Of a DNA stretch of 64,000 bases, positions 1 to 11,597 are shown piece by piece (the stretch's first letter is position 1; the number at the start of each line of letters is the position of its first letter). Both the position numbers and the translations under genes were made by a program. Origin of the DNA: Rutidosis leptorrhynchoides. Its lineage: Eukaryota; Streptophyta; Magnoliopsida; Asterales; Asteraceae. Location of the stretch: assembly GCF_046630445.1 (NCBI RefSeq), contig NC_092333.1, positions 707,511,001 through 707,575,000 of the forward strand, read 5' to 3'. Under the pieces are notes generated by a model, which saw nothing but the letters and a program-made list of their open reading frames with translations, had not been told where the DNA came from and ran no database searches.

Positions 1-832
1 GGCTAACCTTGCACTTGTTAAATGACGTTATATGTATTTTTACTACGAAATACAGTATTGTGAGTTTCATTTGCTCCCTTTTATATATATTTTTGGGACT
101 GAGAATACATGCGCTGTTTTTATAAATGTTTTACGAAATAGGCACAAGTACTAAAACTAATTCTACGTGGGTTTAAACCAGAAATATACCCTTAGCTTGG
201 TAACATTAAACTACTTGTCTATGTATGGTTGGCGCGAATCCTAAAGATAGATCTATTGGGCCTGACAAACCCCATCCTGACTATGGGATGCTTTAGTACT
301 TCGAGGTTATTTTAAACACACCTGATCTGGTGTACTTCAGAGGGTAAAACATGAACGTTAAGGCTTGTTACCGGGTGCCTACAACTTATAGAATACTTTT
401 ATACACTTGCAAGTGTACATATATTTATAAACGGAAATCTTGTGGTCTATTAATATATTGAAATGATTGTTATGATAAACCTATGAACTCACCAACCTTT
501 TGGTTGACACTTTAAAGCATGTTTATTCTCAGGTATTAAAAAAATCTTCCGCTGTGCATTAGCTCATTTTAAGGATATTACTTGGAGTCATTCATGGCAT
601 ATTTTGAAAGACGTTGCATTCGAGTCATTGAGTTCATCAAGATTATTATTAAGCCAATTATAGTTGGATGTATTATGAAATGGTGTGCATGCCGTCAACT
701 TTCGTTGTAAAGAAAGTTTGTCTTTTAAAAACGAATGCAATGTTTGTAAAATGTATCATATAGAGGTCAAATACCTCGTGATGTAATCAACTATTGTGAA
801 TCGTTTATAATGTATATGAATGGGTCCTTTCA
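1..832 (+). repeat. Element E 5' LTR, 3' portion only
   Basis: This stretch aligns end to end with about 19545-20375. It ends in the usual CA (831-832), directly followed by the primer site. It contains the family hairpin CAACC-TTTT-GGTTG at 493-506 and a splice-donor-like CAG|GTATT at 530-533. No gene is seen in it. Confidence 0.85.
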
Positions 833-834
833 GT

Positions 835-920
835 TGGTATCAGAGCAGTGGTCTTAGCGAACCAGGTCTGCATTAGTGTGTCTAACTGATAGTCGTTAGG
901 ATGCATTAGTGAGTCTGGAC
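835..920 (+). promoter_or_regulatory. Element E primer binding site and conserved leader
   Basis: TGGTATCAGAGC (835-846) is the standard plant primer site complementary to the 3' end of initiator tRNA-Met. It is followed by a leader almost identical in A and D, with a 15-base motif TGCATTAGTGTGTCT at 869-883 repeated as TGCATTAGTGAGTCT at 902-916. The leader is where dimerisation and packaging signals usually lie; that role is inference. Confidence 0.85.
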
Positions 921-1220
921 TTCGACCGTGTCTGCATGTCAAAAGTTTTGCTCATCATTTTTGTCAGAAATTACCTGCTTATCATTCTTAGTCTAGACAC
1001 ATCTTATTGCATTGATTGCATGAATAGTGTATAGACAAAATTCATATCTTAGCGTATCTACTAATTCATATCTTAGCGTATCTGTTACTGTAAACTTTGC
1101 CTGACATATTCCGTAAATTCCTCCGTAATCTACGAAACCTTTTGCTCTATGTAATTAGAATACCACCCAATAGCCGAAAAATCATTTCATATCGAAAAAT
1201 TCTTTATTCAATCGTTCGAA

Positions 1221-1454
1221 ATGGAATTCGTCATTAGTTCAAGTCCCTCGGATTCCGAAATGGAATCCCACTCAAGTTTCGAAAGCAGTGTGACCAGAAT
1301 GGATCAACCAATTAGTCATCATCTATTCTGGATGAATTGGGGATGGGTTCGTAGCCTCCTTAATCATTGGAGACAGGAAGAAGGTGATCCCTTCCATCCA
1401 CCACATTGCCCTGTTGGCGAAGAATCTGAAGCACTTACCGGCGAACCTATCTGA
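1221..1454 (+). CDS. Unrecognised short ORF in element E
   Basis: This is an ATG-initiated 77-residue frame, the only notable open frame in the left internal part of E. It is serine-rich at the start, has tryptophans in the middle and ends in an acidic, proline-containing tail. It matches no family I can name. A second short open stretch at about 1536-1655 encodes a heptad-like, coiled-coil-type sequence (EEVNELRARVVALENMVQRL) followed by a Pro/Thr/Ala-rich end, so this area may be a gag-like or accessory remnant. It could equally be non-coding. Confidence 0.3.
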   Translation: MEFVISSSPSDSEMESHSSFESSVTRMDQPISHHLFWMNWGWVRSLLNHWRQEEGDPFHPPHCPVGEESEALTGEPI

Positions 1455-1760
1455 AACACCTTTTTCTCTCTTATTTCTAGAGTATCTCGTTACGATTACA
1501 TACTACACCAAATTCTAGATTTTATTTATCCGCTCGTCCGAACCGACAATCACCTCGGTGTAATAGAAGAAGTCAACGAGCTTCGCGCTCGGGTAGTGGC
1601 TTTGGAGAATATGGTACAAAGGTTACAAACACCATCAACAGCACCAGCAGCATAAACAGTACCACCATCAGCAATACCAACAGTACTATCACCACCACCA
1701 ACAACAACATCCACATCCCACACCGCAACATCACAATCTGTATCTCAAACATCAACGTCA

Positions 1761-4700
1761 TGTAGTGACCCTAATTTTTCCATGTTTATATATATTAATT
1801 GAGATTGATATTTACATGATTAAATGTTTCCAATATGTTAAGAAATCAAACTTGTTAAGACTTGATTAATTGAAATATGTTTCATATAGACAATTGACCA
1901 CCCAAGTTGACCGGTGATTCACGAACGTTAAAACTTGTAAAAACTATATGATGACATATATATGGATATATATATAGTTAACATGATACTATGATAAGTA
2001 AACATATCATTAAGTATATTAACAATGAACTACATATGTAAAAACAAGACTACTAACTTAATGATTTTTAAACGAGACATATATGTAACGATTATCATTG
2101 TAAAGACATTTAATGTATATATATCATATTAAGAGATATTCATACATGATAATATCATGATAATATAATAATTTAAAATCTCATTTGATATTATAAACAT
2201 TGGGTTAACAACATTTAACAAGATCGTTAACCTAAAGGTTTCAAAACAACACTTACATGTAACGATTAACGATAACTTAACGACTCGGTTAAAATGTATA
2301 TACATGTAGTGTTTTAATATGTATTTATACACTTTTGAAAGACTTCAATACACTTATCAAAATACTTCTACTTAACAAAAATGCTTACAATTACATCCTC
2401 GTTCAGTTTCATCAACAATTCTACTCGTATGCACCCGTATTCGTACTCGTACAATACACAGCTTTTAGATGTATGTACTATTGGTATATACACTCCAATG
2501 ACCAGCTCTTAGCAGCCCATGTGAGTCACCTAACACATGTGGGAACTATCATTTGGCAACTAGCATGAAATATCTCATAAAATTACAAAAATATGAGTAA
2601 TCATTCATGACTTATTTACATGAAAACAAAATTACATATCCTTTATATCTAATCCATACACCAACGACCAAAAACACCTACAAACACTTTCATTCTTCAA
2701 TTTTCTTCATCTAATTGATCTCTCTCAAGTTCTATCTTCAAGTTCTAAGTGTTCTTCATATATTCTACAAGTTCTAGTTACATAAAATCAAGAATACTTT
2801 CAAGTTTGCTAGCTCACTTCCAATCTTGTAAGGTGATCATCCAACCTCAAGAAATCTTTGTTTCTTACAGTAGGTTATCATTCTAATACAAGGTAATAAT
2901 CATATTCAAACTTTGGTTCAATTTCTATAACTATAACAATCTTATTTCAAGTGATGATCTTACTTGAACTTGTTTTCGTGTCATGATTCTGCTTCAAGAA
3001 CTTCGAGCCATCCAAGGATCCGTTGAAGCTAGATCCATTTTTCTCTTTTCCAGTAGGTTTATCCAAGGAACTTAAGGTAGTAATGATGTTCATAACATCA
3101 TTCGATTCATACATATAAAGCTATCTTATTCGAAGGATTAAACTTGTAATCACTAGAACATAGTTTAGTTAATTCTAAACTTGTTCGCAAACAAAAGTTA
3201 ATCCTTCTAACTTGACTTTTAAAATCAACTAAACACATGTTCTATATCTATATGATATGCTAACTTAATGATTTAAAACCTGGAGACACGAAAAACACCG
3301 TAAAACCGGATTTACGCCGTCGTAGTAACACCGCGGGCTGTTTTGGGTTAGTTAATTAAAAACTATGATAAACTTTGATTTAAAAGTTGTTATTCTGAGA
3401 AAATGATTTTTATTATGAACATGAAACTATATCCAAAAATCATGGTTAAACTCAAAGTGAAAGTATGTTTTTCAAAATGGTCATCAAGATGTCGTTCTTT
3501 CGACTGAAATGACTACCTTTATAAAAACGACTTGTAACTTATTTTTCCGACTATAAACCTATAATTTTTCTGTTTAGATTTATAAAATAGAGTTCAATAT
3601 GAAACCATAGCAATTTGATTCACTCAAAACGGATTTAAAATGAAGAAGTTATGGGTAAAACAAGATTGGATAATTTTTCTCATTTTAGCTACGTGAAAAT
3701 TGGTAACAAATCTATTCCAACCATAACTTAATCAACTTGTATTGTATATTATGTAATCTTGAGATACCATAGACACGTATACAATGTTTTGACCTATCAT
3801 GTCGACACATCTATATATATTTCGGAACAACCATAGACACTCTATATGTGAATGTTGGAGTTAGCTATACAGGGTTGAGGTTGATTCCAAAATATATATA
3901 GTTTGAGTTGTGATCAATACTGAGATACGTATACACTGGGTCGTGGATTGATTCAAGATAATATTTATCGATTTATTTCTGTACATCTAACTGTGGACAA
4001 CTAGTTGTAGGTTACTAACGAGGACAGCTGACTTAATAAACTTATAACATCAAAATATATTAAAAGTGTTGTAAATATATTTTGAACATACTTTGATATA
4101 TATGTATATATTGTTATAGGTTCGTGAATCAACCAGTGGCCAAGTCTTACTTCCCGACGAAGTAAAAATCTGTGAAAGTGAGTTATAGTCCCACTTTTAA
4201 AATCTAATATTTTTGGAATGAGAATACATGCAGGTTTTATAAATGATTTACAAAATAGACACAAGTATGTGAAACTACATTCTATGGTTGAATTATCGAA
4301 ATCGAATATGCCCCTTTTTATTAAGTTTGGTAATCTAAGAATTAGGGAATAGACACCCTAATTGACGCGAATCCTAAAGATAGATCTATTGGGCCTAACA
4401 AACCCCATCCAAAGTACCGGATGCTTTAGTACTTCGAAATTTATATCATATCCGAAGGGTGTCCCGGAATGATGGGGATATTCTTATATATATGCATCTT
4501 GTTAATGTCGGTTACCAGGTGTTCACCATATGAATGATTTTTTATCTCTATGTATGGGATGTGTATTAAAATATGAAATCTTGTGGTCTATTGTTACGAT
4601 TTTATATATATAGGTTAAACCTATAACTCACCAACATTTTTGTTGACGTTTAAAGCATGTTTATTCTCAGGTGAATACTAAGAGCTTCCGCTGTTGCATA

Positions 4701-5014
4701 CTAAAATAAGGACAAGATTTGGAGTCCATGTTTGTATGATATTGTGTAAAAACTGCATTCAAGAAACTGATTTCGATGTAACATATTTGTATTGTAAACC
4801 ATTATGTAATGGTCGTGTGTAAACAGGATATTTTAGATTATCATTATTTGATAATCTACGTAAAACTTTTTAAACCTTTATTTATGAAATAAAGGTTATG
4901 GTTTGTTTTAAAAATGAATGCTGTCTTTGAAAAATGTCTCATATAGAGGTCAAAACCTCGCAACGAAATCAATTAATATGGAACGTTTTTAATCAATAAG
5001 AACGGGACATTTCA
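1761..5014 (+). repeat. Element A 5' LTR
   Basis: The repeat starts TGTAGTGACCC, ends TTCA and matches 11633-14890 along its full length. It contains the family hairpin CAACA-TTTT-TGTTG at 4632-4645 and a donor-like CAG|GTGAAT at 4668-4671. Short open frames inside (such as 2335-2568) recur in the other LTR only because the repeat does, and show no protein-like features. Confidence 0.93.
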
Positions 5015-5016
5015 GT

Positions 5017-5099
5017 TGGTATCCGAGCGTTGGTCTTAGAGAACCAGAATATTGCATTAGTGTGTCTTATCAAGTATGTTAGGATGCATTAGTGAGTCT
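5017..5099 (+). promoter_or_regulatory. Element A primer binding site and conserved leader
   Basis: A tRNA-iMet-type primer site at 5017-5028 follows the LTR. The leader carries the duplicated motif TGCATTAGTGTGTCT (5053-5067) and TGCATTAGTGAGTCT (5085-5099), spaced 32 bases as in E and D. Confidence 0.8.
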
Positions 5100-5223
5100 G
5101 GACTTCGACCGTGTTTACTTGAAAAATGATTGCTTAACAAATTTTGTTGGAAACTATATATTTTTAACATGTGAATATTATGTGATATATTAATCTCTTA
5201 ACGCGTTTGATATTATGTGATAG

Positions 5224-5838
5224 ATGTCTACCTCTAGAACAAGTCCCATTGACTCACCTAATAATAATGAAGAGTCAAATGTAAATTGGAATGATTCGTG
5301 GACTGATTCACAAGTTCCCGAAGAGGAACCAGAAGAAGAGTCGAAACCGGAAGAAGAATCGAAACCGGAAGAAGAATTGGAACCGGAAGAAGAATCGGAA
5401 CCGGTGGGGGAAATAATAAAACGGTTAAGTAAAAGAAAATCCTCAACCAACCGACCAAGGTTAATTATGGTCAATGGTGTTTCCGCCAAGGAAGCAAAAT
5501 ATTGGGAGGATTACCAATTCTCCGATGAATCGGATTCCGACGAGAATTCCGATGATGTTATCGAAATTACCCCAACTGAATTTAAAAAGGCAAAAGAAAA
5601 TAATAAGGGAAAGGGCATAAAAATAGAGAAATCTAATTCCAACCCCGATGAACTTTATATGTATCGTCAACCCCCGAAGTCCTTAAGTTGTAACAATGAC
5701 CCGGGAACCTCTAAACCACCAGGTTATTCTAAACCAATGTGGAAAACGACGGCTCGTATTAGGGGAACATCATATATCCCTAGAAACTTGGCAAAACGAA
5801 CCAAAACAGAAGAAGAAGAAACAAGCGAGTCGGAATAA
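5224..5838 (+). CDS. Accessory acidic ORF ahead of gag (ORF0-like), element A
   Basis: This 204-residue frame starts at an ATG just after the leader. Residues about 30-60 are tandem Glu-rich repeats built on the unit EEE(S/L)(K/E)PE. The middle is Ser/Asp/Glu-rich, and the C-terminal third is basic with KTTARI followed by a Pro/Arg/Lys tail. I recognise no known domain. Element D has a frame at the same place (36913-37383) with the same layout: acidic repeats, then a basic end containing RQTARI and a Pro/Lys/Arg tail. Conservation of place and layout in two elements suggests a real accessory protein; its job is unknown. Low-complexity acidic composition alone would be weak evidence. Confidence 0.6.
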   Translation: MSTSRTSPIDSPNNNEESNVNWNDSWTDSQVPEEEPEEESKPEEESKPEEELEPEEESEPVGEIIKRLSKRKSSTNRPRLIMVNGVSAKEAKYWEDYQFSDESDSDENSDDVIEITPTEFKKAKENNKGKGIKIEKSNSNPDELYMYRQPPKSLSCNNDPGTSKPPGYSKPMWKTTARIRGTSYIPRNLAKRTKTEEEETSESE

Positions 5839-5976
5839 GATAGTTGTATTCGTGTGGTGTAATATATGTAATATAGTGTGCTTATGCTTTATGATATATG
5901 TAAAAATTGCTTGTATTAATAAGTATTTTTTTTTATGAATCTAACTCTTGTCTATTTTACAGTATAAAAACACAAA

Positions 5977-6660
5977 ATGGATAGACAACCCAATATTTTA
6001 AGAGACCTACCCGGAGACATGATTGATGAAATCTTGTCTAGAGTCGGTCAGAATTCTTCGGCACAACTATTTAAGGCGAGATTAGTTTGTAAGACATTCG
6101 AAGAACGTTCCAAGAATGCCTTGGTTTATAAAAGGATTTCATTCGAAAGATGTGGGATATCACATTGGGAAATCCATAAGTTACGATGTGTTTACTTTGA
6201 CGCATATATTGCGGGGAATCCAAATGCTATTTTACGCAACGGGTTAAGAAATTATTTTGACTCAATGTATCCGAATATAGGACTTCATGATTTAGAAAAA
6301 GCGGCTAACATGAAACATAAAGAAGCATGCTATGCTTACGGGTTAGTAATGTTCGCTTCTCACCAAAGTGAGAACAAGAACATCGGGCTACAACTATTAA
6401 ACAAAACGTTCCCACAAGTAACGGAGTCAGTAATTGGGGTAAGAAATGAGGTTTTTAGATTGTTACGGGACTGTTGGACATTACGTAACCCTCGTCCCTT
6501 TGACGACGTTACAACACGCTGTCTTATCAACGGCCATAACGTTTATGTTGCACAAGACCAAGGATGGGAAGTAGTCCTAGTAAAACCAGAATGCATGACT
6601 TGTTTCTGGATGTATGAATTATGTGTCTTTATTGCCTTTGCTGAACGACTTGTGTACTAG
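5977..6660 (+). CDS. F-box protein, At1g67623/At2g35280-like, captured in element A
   Basis: The uninterrupted 227-residue frame begins at ATG 5977. Residues about 6-50 form an F-box (LPGDMIDEILSRVG, then CKTF). The middle has the family's NPNAILRNGLRNYF and a Sel1/TPR-like stretch around residues 105-145 (LEKAANMKHKEACYAYGLVM). The end carries the Cys-x-x-Cys motif CMTCFWMYELCVF typical of these proteins. F-box proteins of this type are thought to act as substrate adaptors in SCF ubiquitin ligases, with the F-box binding a Skp1 protein; substrates are unknown. A splice-acceptor-like tract (TTGTCTATTTTACAG, ending about 5961) lies just upstream, so it could be made from a spliced RNA. Element D lacks it, so A's lineage probably acquired it from the host. 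Expression is unproven. Confidence 0.8.
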   Translation: MDRQPNILRDLPGDMIDEILSRVGQNSSAQLFKARLVCKTFEERSKNALVYKRISFERCGISHWEIHKLRCVYFDAYIAGNPNAILRNGLRNYFDSMYPNIGLHDLEKAANMKHKEACYAYGLVMFASHQSENKNIGLQLLNKTFPQVTESVIGVRNEVFRLLRDCWTLRNPRPFDDVTTRCLINGHNVYVAQDQGWEVVLVKPECMTCFWMYELCVFIAFAERLVY

Positions 6661-6850
6661 CTAGAATTATCTTCACAACTATCTTGTATCAAAGTTATTG
6701 TGTGCTATATTTCATGCTTTATGTAAAATAAGCGGTATTGTAAGTTTGTAAAATATTGTATAAAAGTTTGAACACGAAATATTATTATAATCAGTTTTTC
6801 ATATAGAATTGTAGTAGTTGAATTGTATATTAGCTACTAAGTATGAACTT

Positions 6851-6920
6851 AACTGGTAGGTACTACCCGAATTTAAACTTATAAAACGCTAATATGAAGA
6901 AAAAGCTTTTATAACTGAGT
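6851..6920 (+). other. Conserved pre-gag hairpin block, element A
   Basis: The stretch begins with the inverted repeat GGTAG-GTA-CTACC (6855-6867) and continues with a second stem, TTATAAAA paired with TTTTATAA, around a GAAGAAAAAG loop. The minus strand of element D at 36640-36713 has the same two hairpins in the same order with high identity. The first hairpin resembles the GGGTAGGTAC that touches the 3' LTR in this family. Apart from this block, 6661-6965 shows nothing recognisable. Confidence 0.65.
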
Positions 6921-7001
6921 TCATATTATGCTACAAAATACTATTAACTACTCTTAATATTCTGTATGACTAACTTGTTCCATTTGACTATTTTGAAGGA
7001 A

Positions 7002-7836
7002 ATGGCACCGACTACTCGACACACCGTGAATATGAATGAAGAGGAATTCCGTACTTTTCTAGCTTCAAACATAGCCGTAGTACAGGCTGCGCTACATACC
7101 AACAATAACCTTGGATCTAGCAGTCAAAAGAAATCGTGTAGGATGCACCTACAAAGAATTCACTGCCTGCAAACCTTTAGAATTTGATGGAACCGAAGGA
7201 CCGATCGGATTAAAACGGTGGACCGAGAAGGTCGAATCGGTGTTTGCCATAAGTAAGTGTACTGAAGAGGACAAAGTGAAGTACGCTACGCATACCTTCA
7301 CAGGTTCTGCGTTAACATGGTGGAATACCTATCTAGAGCAAGTGGGACAAGACAATGCGTACGCACTACCGTGGTCAGCATTCAAGCACTTGATGAACGA
7401 GAAATACCGTCCCAGAACCGAGGTTAATAAGCTCAAGACCGAACTTAGAGGGTTACGAACCCAAGGATTTGATATTACCACGTACGAAAGACGATTCACA
7501 GAATTGTGCCTATTGTGTCCGGGAGCATTCGAAGATGAGGAAGAGAAGATCGACGCGTTTGTGAAAGGATTACCGGAAAGAATCCAAAAAGATATAAGTT
7601 CACACGAGCCCGCCTCCATACAACAGGCATGTAGAATGGCTCACAAACTAGTGAACCAGATTGAAGAAAGAATTAAAGAACAGACTGCTGAAGAGGCCAA
7701 TGTGAAGCAAGTCAAAAGAAAGTGGGAGGAAAACGGTGATAAGAATCACCAATACAACAACAACAGCAATTACAACAATAATCGCAACAATTATCCCAAC
7801 AATCGCAACATCAATCGCAACTACAACAAACGACCC

Positions 7837-7879
<43 letters not shown>

Positions 7880-10800
7880 GCAACTACAACAATCATCCCA
7901 ACAACAATAATAACCGCAACAACAACAACAATCAGAAGCAGCTATGCCAAATGTGTGAAAAGTATCACTCGGGGTTCTGCACCAAATTTTGCAAAAAGTG
8001 TAAAAGAAATGGTCATAGCGCGGCGAAGTGTGAGGTCTACGGACCAGGGGTTAATAGAACGAAAGGAACAAATGGTATCGGAACGAGTAATGGCGGAGCA
8101 AGTAGTGTCGGAGCAAGTTATGCCAATGTAGTTTGTTATAAATGTGGAAAACCGGGCCACATTATTAGAAATTGCCCGAACCAGGAGAACACGAATGGAC
8201 AAGGCCGCGGAAGAGTTTTCAATATTAATGCGGCAGAGGCACAGGAAGACCCGGAGCTTGTTACGGGTACGTTTCTTATTGACAATAAACCTGCTTACGT
8301 TTTATTTGATTCGGGTACGGATAGAAGCTATATGAGTAGAGATTTTTGTGCTAAATTAAGTTGTCCATTGACGCCTTTGGATAGTAAATTTTTACTCGAA
8401 TTAGCAAATGGTAAATTAATTTCAGCAGATAATATATGTCGGAATCGAGAAATTAAACTGGTTAGCGAAACATTTAAGATTGATTTGATACCAGTAGAGT
8501 TAGGGAGTTTTGATGTGATAATCGGTATGGACTGGTTGAAAGAAGTGAAAGCAGAGATCGTTTGTTACAAAAATGCAATTCGCATTATACGAGAAAAAGG
8601 AAAACCCTTAATGGTGTACGGAGAAAAGGGCAACACGAAGCTACATCTTATTAGTAATTTGAAGGCACAAAAACTAATAAGAAAAGGTTGTTATGCTGTT
8701 CTAGCACACGTCAAGAAAGTACAAACTGAAGAAAAGAGCATCAATGATGTTCCCATTACAAAAGAATTTCCCGATGTATTTCCGAAAGAATTACCGGGAT
8801 TACCCCCACATCGATCCGTTGAATTTCAAATAGATCTTGTACCAGGAGCTGCACCAATAGCTCGTGCTCCTTACAGACTCGCACCCAGCGAGATGAAAGA
8901 ACTGCAAAGCCAATTACAAGAACTTTTAGAGCGTGGTTTCATTCGACCAAGCACATCACCGTGGGGAGCTCCTGTTTTGTTTGTCAAGAAGAAAGATGGT
9001 ACATTCAGGTTGTGTATCGACTACCGAGAGTTGAACAAACTTACCATCAAGAACCGCTACCCACTACCGAGAATCGACGACTTATTTGATCAACTACAAG
9101 GCTCGTCTGTTTATTCAAAGATTGACTTACCTTCTGGGTATCATCAAATGCAGGTGAAAGAAGATGATATTCCAAAGACTGCTTTCAGAACACGTTACAG
9201 TCATTACGAGTTTATGGTCATGCCGTTTGGTTTAACTAATGCACCAGCTGTGTTCATGGACCTTATGAACCGAGTGTGTGGACCATACCTTGACAAGTTT
9301 GTCATTGTTTTCATTGATGACATACTTATTTACTCAAAGAATGACCAAGAACACGGTGAACATTTGAGAAAGGTGTTAGAAGTATTGAGGAAGGAAGAAT
9401 TGTAGGCTAAGTTTTCAAAGTGTGCATTTTGGTTGGAAGAAGTTCAATTCCTTGGTCACATAGTGAACAAAGAAGGTATTAAGGTGGATCCGGCAAAGAT
9501 AGAAACTGTTGAAAAGTGGGAAACCCCGAAAACTCCGAAACACATACGCTAGTTTTTAGGACTAGCTGGTTACTACAGAAGATTCATCCAAGACTTTTCC
9601 AGAATAGCAAAACCCTTGACTGCATTAACGCATAAAGGGAAGAAATTTGAATGGAATGATGAACAAGAGAAAGCGTTTCAGTTATTGAAGAAAAAGCTAA
9701 CTACGACACCTATATTGTCATTGCCTGAAGGGAATGATGATTTTGTGATTTATTGTGACGCATCAAAGCAAGGTCTCGGTTGTGTATTAATGCAACGAAT
9801 GAAGGTGATTGCTTATGCGTCTAGACAATTGAAGATTCACGAGCAAAATTATACGACGCATGATTTGGAATTAGGCGCGGTTGTTTTTGCATTAAAGACT
9901 TGGAGGCACTACTTATATGGGGTCAAAAGTATTATATATATACCTACCACAAAAGTCTTCAACACATATTTAATCAGAAACAACTGAATATGAGGCAGCG
10001 TAGGTGGATTGAATTGTTGAATGATTATGACTTTGAGATTCGTTACCACCCGGGGAAGGCAAATGTGGTAGCCGACGCCTTGAGCAGAAAGGACAGAGAA
10101 CCCATTCGAGTAAAATCTATGAATATAATGATTCACACTAACCTTACTACTCAAATAAAGGAGGCGCAACAAGGAGTTTTAAAAGAGGGAAATTTAAAGG
10201 ATGAAATACCCAAAGGATCGGAGAAGCATCTTAATATTCGGGAAGACGGAACCCGGTTTAGGGATGAAAGAATTTGGGTACCAAAATTTGGAGATATGAG
10301 AGAAATGGTACTTAGAGAAGCTCATAAAACCAGATACTCAATACATCCTGGAACGGGGAAGATGTACAAGGATCTCAAGAAACATTTTTGGTGGCCGGGT
10401 ATGAAAGCCGATGTTGCTAAATACGTAGGAGAATGTTTGACGTGTTCTAAGGTCAAAGCTGAGCATCAGAAACCATCAGGTCTACTTCAACAACCCGAAA
10501 TCCCGGAATGGAAATGGGAAAATATTACCATGGATTTCATCACTAAATTGCCAAGGACTGCAAGTGGTTTTGATACTATTTGGGTAATAGTTGATCGTCT
10601 CACCAAATCATCACACTTCCTGCCAATAAGAGAAGATGACAAGATGGAGAAGTTAGTACGACTGTATTTGAAGGAAGTCGTCTCCAGACATGGAATACCA
10701 ATCTCTATTATCTCTGATAGGGATGGCAGATTTATTTCAAGATTCTGGCAGACATTACAGCAAGCATTGGGAACTCGTCTAGACATGAGTACTGCCTATC

Positions 10801-11597
10801 ATCCACAAACTGATGGGCAGAGTGAAAGGACGATACAAACGCTTGAAGACATGCTACGAGCTTATGTTATTGATTTCAGAAACAGTTGGGATCGACATCT
10901 ACCGTTAGCAGAATTTTCCTACAACAACAGCTACCATTCAAGCATTGAGATGGCGCCCTTTGAAGCACTTTATGGTAGAAAGTGCAGGTCTCCGATTTGT
11001 TGGAGTGAAGTGGGGGATAGACAGATTACGGGTCCGGAGATTATACAAGAAACTACCGAGAAGATCATCCAAATTCAACAACGGTTGAAAACCGCCCAAA
11101 GTCGACAAAAGAGCTACGCTGACATTAAAAGAAAAGATATAGAATTTGAAATTGGAGAGATGGTCATGCTTAAGGTTGCACCTTGGAAAGGCGTTGTTCG
11201 ATTTGGTAAACGAGGGAAATTAAATCCAAGGTATATTGGACCATTCAAGATTATTGATCGTGTCGGACCAGTAGCTTACCGACTTGAGTTACCTCAACAA
11301 CTCGCGGCTGTACATAACACTTTCCACGTCTCGAATTTGAAGAAATGTTTTGCTAAATAAGATCTCACTATTTCGTTAGATGAAATCCAAATCAACGAAA
11401 AACTTCAATTCATCGAAGAACCCGTCGAAATAATGGATCGTGAGGTTAAAAGACTTAAGCAAAACAAGATACCAATTGTTAAGGTTCGATGGAATGCTCG
11501 TAGAGGACTCGAGTTCACCTGGGAGCGTGAAGATCAGATGAAGAAGAAATACCCGCATCTATTTCCAGAAGATTCGTCAACACCTTCAACAGCTTAA
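7002..11597 (+). pseudogene. gag-pol region of element A (fossil)
   Basis: Parts in order: gag core (about 7150-7680); an Asn-rich linker (7740-7935); two zinc knuckles (about 7945-8030 and 8134-8175); aspartic protease with DSGT (about 8309); reverse transcriptase with [17 protein letters not shown] (about 9022) and FIDD (about 9310); RNase H (about 9740-9990); integrase with its HHCC zinc region (about 10345-10450) and core; and a chromodomain-like end (about 11430-11580). The order and the chromodomain place it in the Tekay chromoviruses. It is closely similar to the polyprotein of element D. The region is broken, with roughly five breaks, so it is annotated as a fossil. Confidence 0.9.
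7838..7880 (+). repeat. AAC trinucleotide tract inside gag, element A
   Basis: About fourteen AAC units encode a run of asparagine between the gag core and the zinc knuckles, within a longer Asn-rich linker. D has a short Gln/Gly linker instead, so this is a local repeat expansion. Confidence 0.85.

Noticed and set aside
2335-2568. 77-residue frame in the A LTR (also at 12207-12440)
   Set aside because: Present in both copies because the LTR is repeated; composition and lack of motifs look like chance.
7648-8131. Val-rich minus-strand and Thr-rich plus-strand frames over the AAC tract
   Set aside because: Shadow frames of the Asn-rich gag linker of element A.
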